Assembly (NCBI RefSeq): GCF_014137945.1
Contig: NZ_JACGWX010000002.1
Location: forward strand, 248,001-312,000
DNA from: Microcella alkalica
GTDB lineage: Bacteria; Actinomycetota; Actinomycetes; Actinomycetales; Microbacteriaceae
Length of the DNA stretch: 64,000 nt
Direction of reading: 5' to 3'
The position numbers were made by a program, and so were the translations under genes. Every line of letters begins with the position of its first letter. Position 1 is the first letter of the stretch. The notes below the pieces were generated by a model. The model ran no database searches. It was not told the origin of the DNA and saw only the letters and a list, made by a program, of their open reading frames with translations. This document shows, in pieces, positions 61,820 to 64,000 of this stretch.

Positions 61820-61823
61820 CTAG
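60884..61823 (+). CDS. IS5-family transposase, OrfA/OrfB read by frameshift (copy 2)
   Basis: OrfA runs from 60884 to 61321 and OrfB is open in the +1 frame to 61823. The first DDE Asp (VSVDST) is in OrfA, the second Asp (RGDKAYSS) and Glu (VERGFNED) are in OrfB. The shift must occur near 61291-61305, around TTACAAGAATTTG. Both proteins are identical to those of copy 1. The OrfB stop TAG at 61821-61823 belongs to the target CTAG. Confidence 0.9.
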
Positions 61824-62661
61824 CCGCGATCACTTCAATCGTCACGCCTTCAGCGGCTTCGATTCTGACGCCACTATGAGCCGCATCGGCAGCATGAACC
61901 TGCTGCTGCACGGTGTGGAGGCCGCCACGGTCGAGCGCCGCGACTCGCTCGCCGAAGGTGTCGGAGCCGACGACGGTGAGTTCTCGCTCGTCCTCGCCAA
62001 CCCGCCGTTCGCCGGCTCGGTCGACGCCGAGTCGATCGCCAACGACCTCACCCGCATGGTGAAGACGAAGAAGACGGAGCTGCTGTTCTTGGCGCTCATG
62101 CTGCGCATCATGAAGGACGGTGGCCGCGCGGCGGTCATCGTGCCCGACGGCGTGCTCTTCGGCTCGTCGACCGCGCATAAGGCTTTGCGCCGCATGCTCG
62201 TCGACGACCACAAGCTCGACGCGGTCGTCAAGCTGCCGAGCGGCGTCTTCAAGCCCTACGCCGGAGTATCAACGGCCATCCTGTTCTTCACCAAGACCAG
62301 CTCGGGCGGGACTGACCACGTGTGGTTCTACGACGTGCAGAGCGACGGCTTCAGCCTCGACGACAAGCGCACTCCGCTCGCGTCGAGCGACCTGCCCGAC
62401 GTGCTCGCCCGCTGGCAGACGCTGACGGATGCTGGCTCACCCGAGGCGGACCGCCCCCGCACCGCTCAGAGCTTTCTAGTGCCTCGCCACGAGATCGTCG
62501 ACGCCGGATACGACCTCAGTCTCAACCGCTACAAAGAGGTCGAGCACGACGAGGTCGAGCACCGCGACCCGCTCGAGATCATCGCCGAGCTGCAGGCCCT
62601 CGAGGCCGAGATCGCGGCCGCCACAGTCACCCTCGCCGAAACCCTGCGGAGTCCGCGTTGA
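61822..62661 (+). pseudogene. hsdM: HsdM, 3' part (disrupted by IS)
   Basis: The continuation of hsdM from codon 225 (SRDHFNRHAFSGFDSDATMSRIGSMNLLLHG). The N6-adenine methyltransferase catalytic motif NPPF (residues 284-287 of the rebuilt protein) is in LVLANPPFAGSVD. It ends with a coiled-coil-like part typical of HsdM (HRDPLEIIAELQALEAEIAAATVTLAETL). An ATG at 61876 could start a 261-residue fragment, but this lacks the SAM-binding motif and should be inactive. The stop overlaps hsdS (TTGA). Confidence 0.92.
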
Positions 62662-63842
62662 GTTGGGAATGCGTTGCACTTCAGGAGGTCTGTGAAGTCG
62701 TCGGGGGTGCAACTCCGAAAACTGGCGAACCGGAGTACTGGAGTGGCGACATCCCGTGGGCAACCCCCGCAGACCTCTCCAACTTGAAGGGCGCGTACAT
62801 CTCGGAAACACCGCGGATGTTGACACAAGAGGGGCTTCGCAGTTGCGCCGCCAAGGTATTGCCAGCGTATTCAGTGCTCCTGAGTTCGCGAGCACCGATC
62901 GGGCATGTCGCAATCAACTCTGTGCCCATGGCGACCAATCAGGGTTTCAAGAGCCTCATTCCAGATAGAAGTCGTTTAGACGAGAAATACCTCTATTGGT
63001 GGCTCGTTTCGAACAAGGCTGCACTGCAGCGGCTGGGCGTCGGAGCGACCTTCAAGGAAATTTCGAAGGCAATCGTTTCGCGAGTCGTCATCCCGCTCCC
63101 GCCCCTCCCCGAGCAACGCCGAATTGCCTCCATTCTCGACGAAGCCCGGGCTGTCGGTCGGCTCGCCGACAAGCAACTCGAAAGCCTGAGCGAATTGCGC
63201 GACGCTCTCATCGAAAGTGCGGAAGCTTCATCGGACTCCATTCATCGAACAGTTTCCTCGATCATCGATCGGATCGACAGTGGCAAGAGCCCAGTCTGTG
63301 AAGACCGCGAGGCTCGTGAAGGTGAGTGGGGCGTTCTCAAGCTCGGGGCCATATCGAGCGGAACCTACCGAACGGATGGCAACACGAAGGCGCTCCGTGA
63401 GGACACGGTTCCCTTGACGCACCTCGAAGTCAAAGCCGGGGATGTTCTTCTCTCCAGAAAGAACACGCCTGAACTGGTAGGTGCGAGCGCCTACGTGCGC
63501 CACACCAGAAGTCGGTTGCTCTTGCCCGACCTCATTTTCCGGCTGGTTGTGAATGCAGATGCTGGAGTCATCCCTGCGTACCTGCAGGCGATGTTGTCTG
63601 CTCCGAGGACGCGGGCGAAGCTTCGCAAGGTCGCAGGAGGCTCCGCGGCATCAATGTCCAACATCTCGAAAGCACGGCTCTCGCTAGTCACTGTCCCCGT
63701 TGCGTCCCTGCGTGTTCAAGAAGAACTCGTCAGTTCACTTCAGCAAGTCGTCGAACTGACTGACGCTGTGATGGCACGCAAGATCATGAGCGAGCAATTA
63801 GCCAGCGCGCTACAGACCCGAGCGTTCAAGGGAGAGCTGTGA
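62658..63842 (+). CDS. hsdS: Type I restriction-modification specificity subunit HsdS
   Basis: A 394-residue DNA-recognition subunit. Two target-recognition domains are seen: the first at about 1-160 (VCEVVGGATPKTGEPEYWSGDIPWATPADL ... FKEISKAIVSRVVIPLPPLPEQRRIASILDE) and the second at about 200-390 (GEWGVLKLGAISSGTYRTD ... SMSNISKARLSLVTVPVASLRVQEEL). Conserved coiled-coil spacers separate them. The start is TTG 62658, which overlaps the hsdM stop. The DNA is visibly more AT-rich than nearby genes, as expected for a horizontally exchanged specificity gene. The recognition sequence cannot be predicted. Confidence 0.93.
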   Translation: MSWECVALQEVCEVVGGATPKTGEPEYWSGDIPWATPADLSNLKGAYISETPRMLTQEGLRSCAAKVLPAYSVLLSSRAPIGHVAINSVPMATNQGFKSLIPDRSRLDEKYLYWWLVSNKAALQRLGVGATFKEISKAIVSRVVIPLPPLPEQRRIASILDEARAVGRLADKQLESLSELRDALIESAEASSDSIHRTVSSIIDRIDSGKSPVCEDREAREGEWGVLKLGAISSGTYRTDGNTKALREDTVPLTHLEVKAGDVLLSRKNTPELVGASAYVRHTRSRLLLPDLIFRLVVNADAGVIPAYLQAMLSAPRTRAKLRKVAGGSAASMSNISKARLSLVTVPVASLRVQEELVSSLQQVVELTDAVMARKIMSEQLASALQTRAFKGEL

Positions 63843-64000
63843 ACGAGAACGCCGCCGCCGTGAGCACCATCCCGACGTGGCATGCCTTCCTGAAGCCAGT
63901 GCTCGAAGTCATGTCTGACGGGCGGCAGTGGCCCTCGCGCGCGCTCAAGGAGGCCGTGTGCGATCACGTCGGCCTCACGGAGGAGCAGCGCGCAGAGAAG
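63839..64000 (+). CDS. Mrr-like restriction protein, N-terminal part
   Basis: 54 codons from GTG at 63839 run off the window. The text TIPTWHAFLKPVLEVMSDGRQWPSRALKEAVCDHVGLTEEQRAE resembles the N-terminal winged-helix of Mrr-type restriction endonucleases. The GTG overlaps the hsdS stop (GTGA), so it is translated with the RM genes. hsdR is not seen and may follow. Confidence 0.72.
   Translation, partial: MNENAAAVSTIPTWHAFLKPVLEVMSDGRQWPSRALKEAVCDHVGLTEEQRAEK

Overview
The window is chromosomal DNA of a very GC-rich actinobacterium. Codons end almost always in G or C, many starts are GTG or TTG, several transcripts look leaderless, and the order rne, rplU, rpmA, obg, proB, proA, nadD, rsfS, tRNA-Ala is the actinobacterial core order. 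Protein style, a translational ileS T-box with a minimal Stem I, and frequent GGATGCC words suggest the family Microbacteriaceae. That placement is inference; no 16S gene is present.

Layout. 1-742 is the start of an MFS transporter on the minus strand. 850-6601 holds a T-box followed by ileS, folC, a DUF4233 gene and ndk. 6602-7817 holds a duplicated ndk tail, a VKOR gene and the long rne leader. 7818-13963 carries RNase E, a two-gene permease (DUF318 and TIGR03943) and a propeller-like membrane protein. 13974-21603 is the ribosomal, Obg, proline and NAD core block ending in tRNA-Ala(GGC). 21724-25070 holds a PLP decarboxylase, pdxH and an LLM flavin enzyme. 25079-29444 holds a rhodanese lipoprotein under a CsoR/CstR-type operator, a KhtTU-like K+ efflux pair, a UbiA enzyme and a GH3 lipoprotein. 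29461-35814 holds an aminoglycoside-phosphotransferase-like kinase, a two-component system with matching operators at two promoters, an App1-type phosphatase and a TetR regulator. 36022-39155 is an OpuC-type osmoprotectant ABC importer. 40031-45823 is cydABDC (cytochrome bd and its assembly ABC exporter), followed by aspA, an SDR pair, an Ada-AlkA repair fusion with a coupled acidic peptide, PrsW and a zinc-ribbon protein.

53835-56838 is a surface-protein locus: a DUF4397 protein, a class F sortase, an ECF sigma factor and its anti-sigma factor. From 56839 onward two protein-identical, oppositely oriented 939-bp IS5-type elements bracket HdeD, a PNPOx-fold gene and a MarP-like protease. The second copy sits inside hsdM, splitting a type I restriction-modification locus (hsdM::IS, hsdS, then the start of an Mrr-like gene) that runs off the window.

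Most of the window is ordinary, well-kept chromosome. The parts most worth a second look are the paired two-component operators (31157, 33913), the CstR-like operator inside the 3' end of khtU, the DUF4397/sortase/sigma locus without an LPXTG motif, the ndk-tail duplication, and the IS pair that uses CTAG targets and borrows its stop codon from them.
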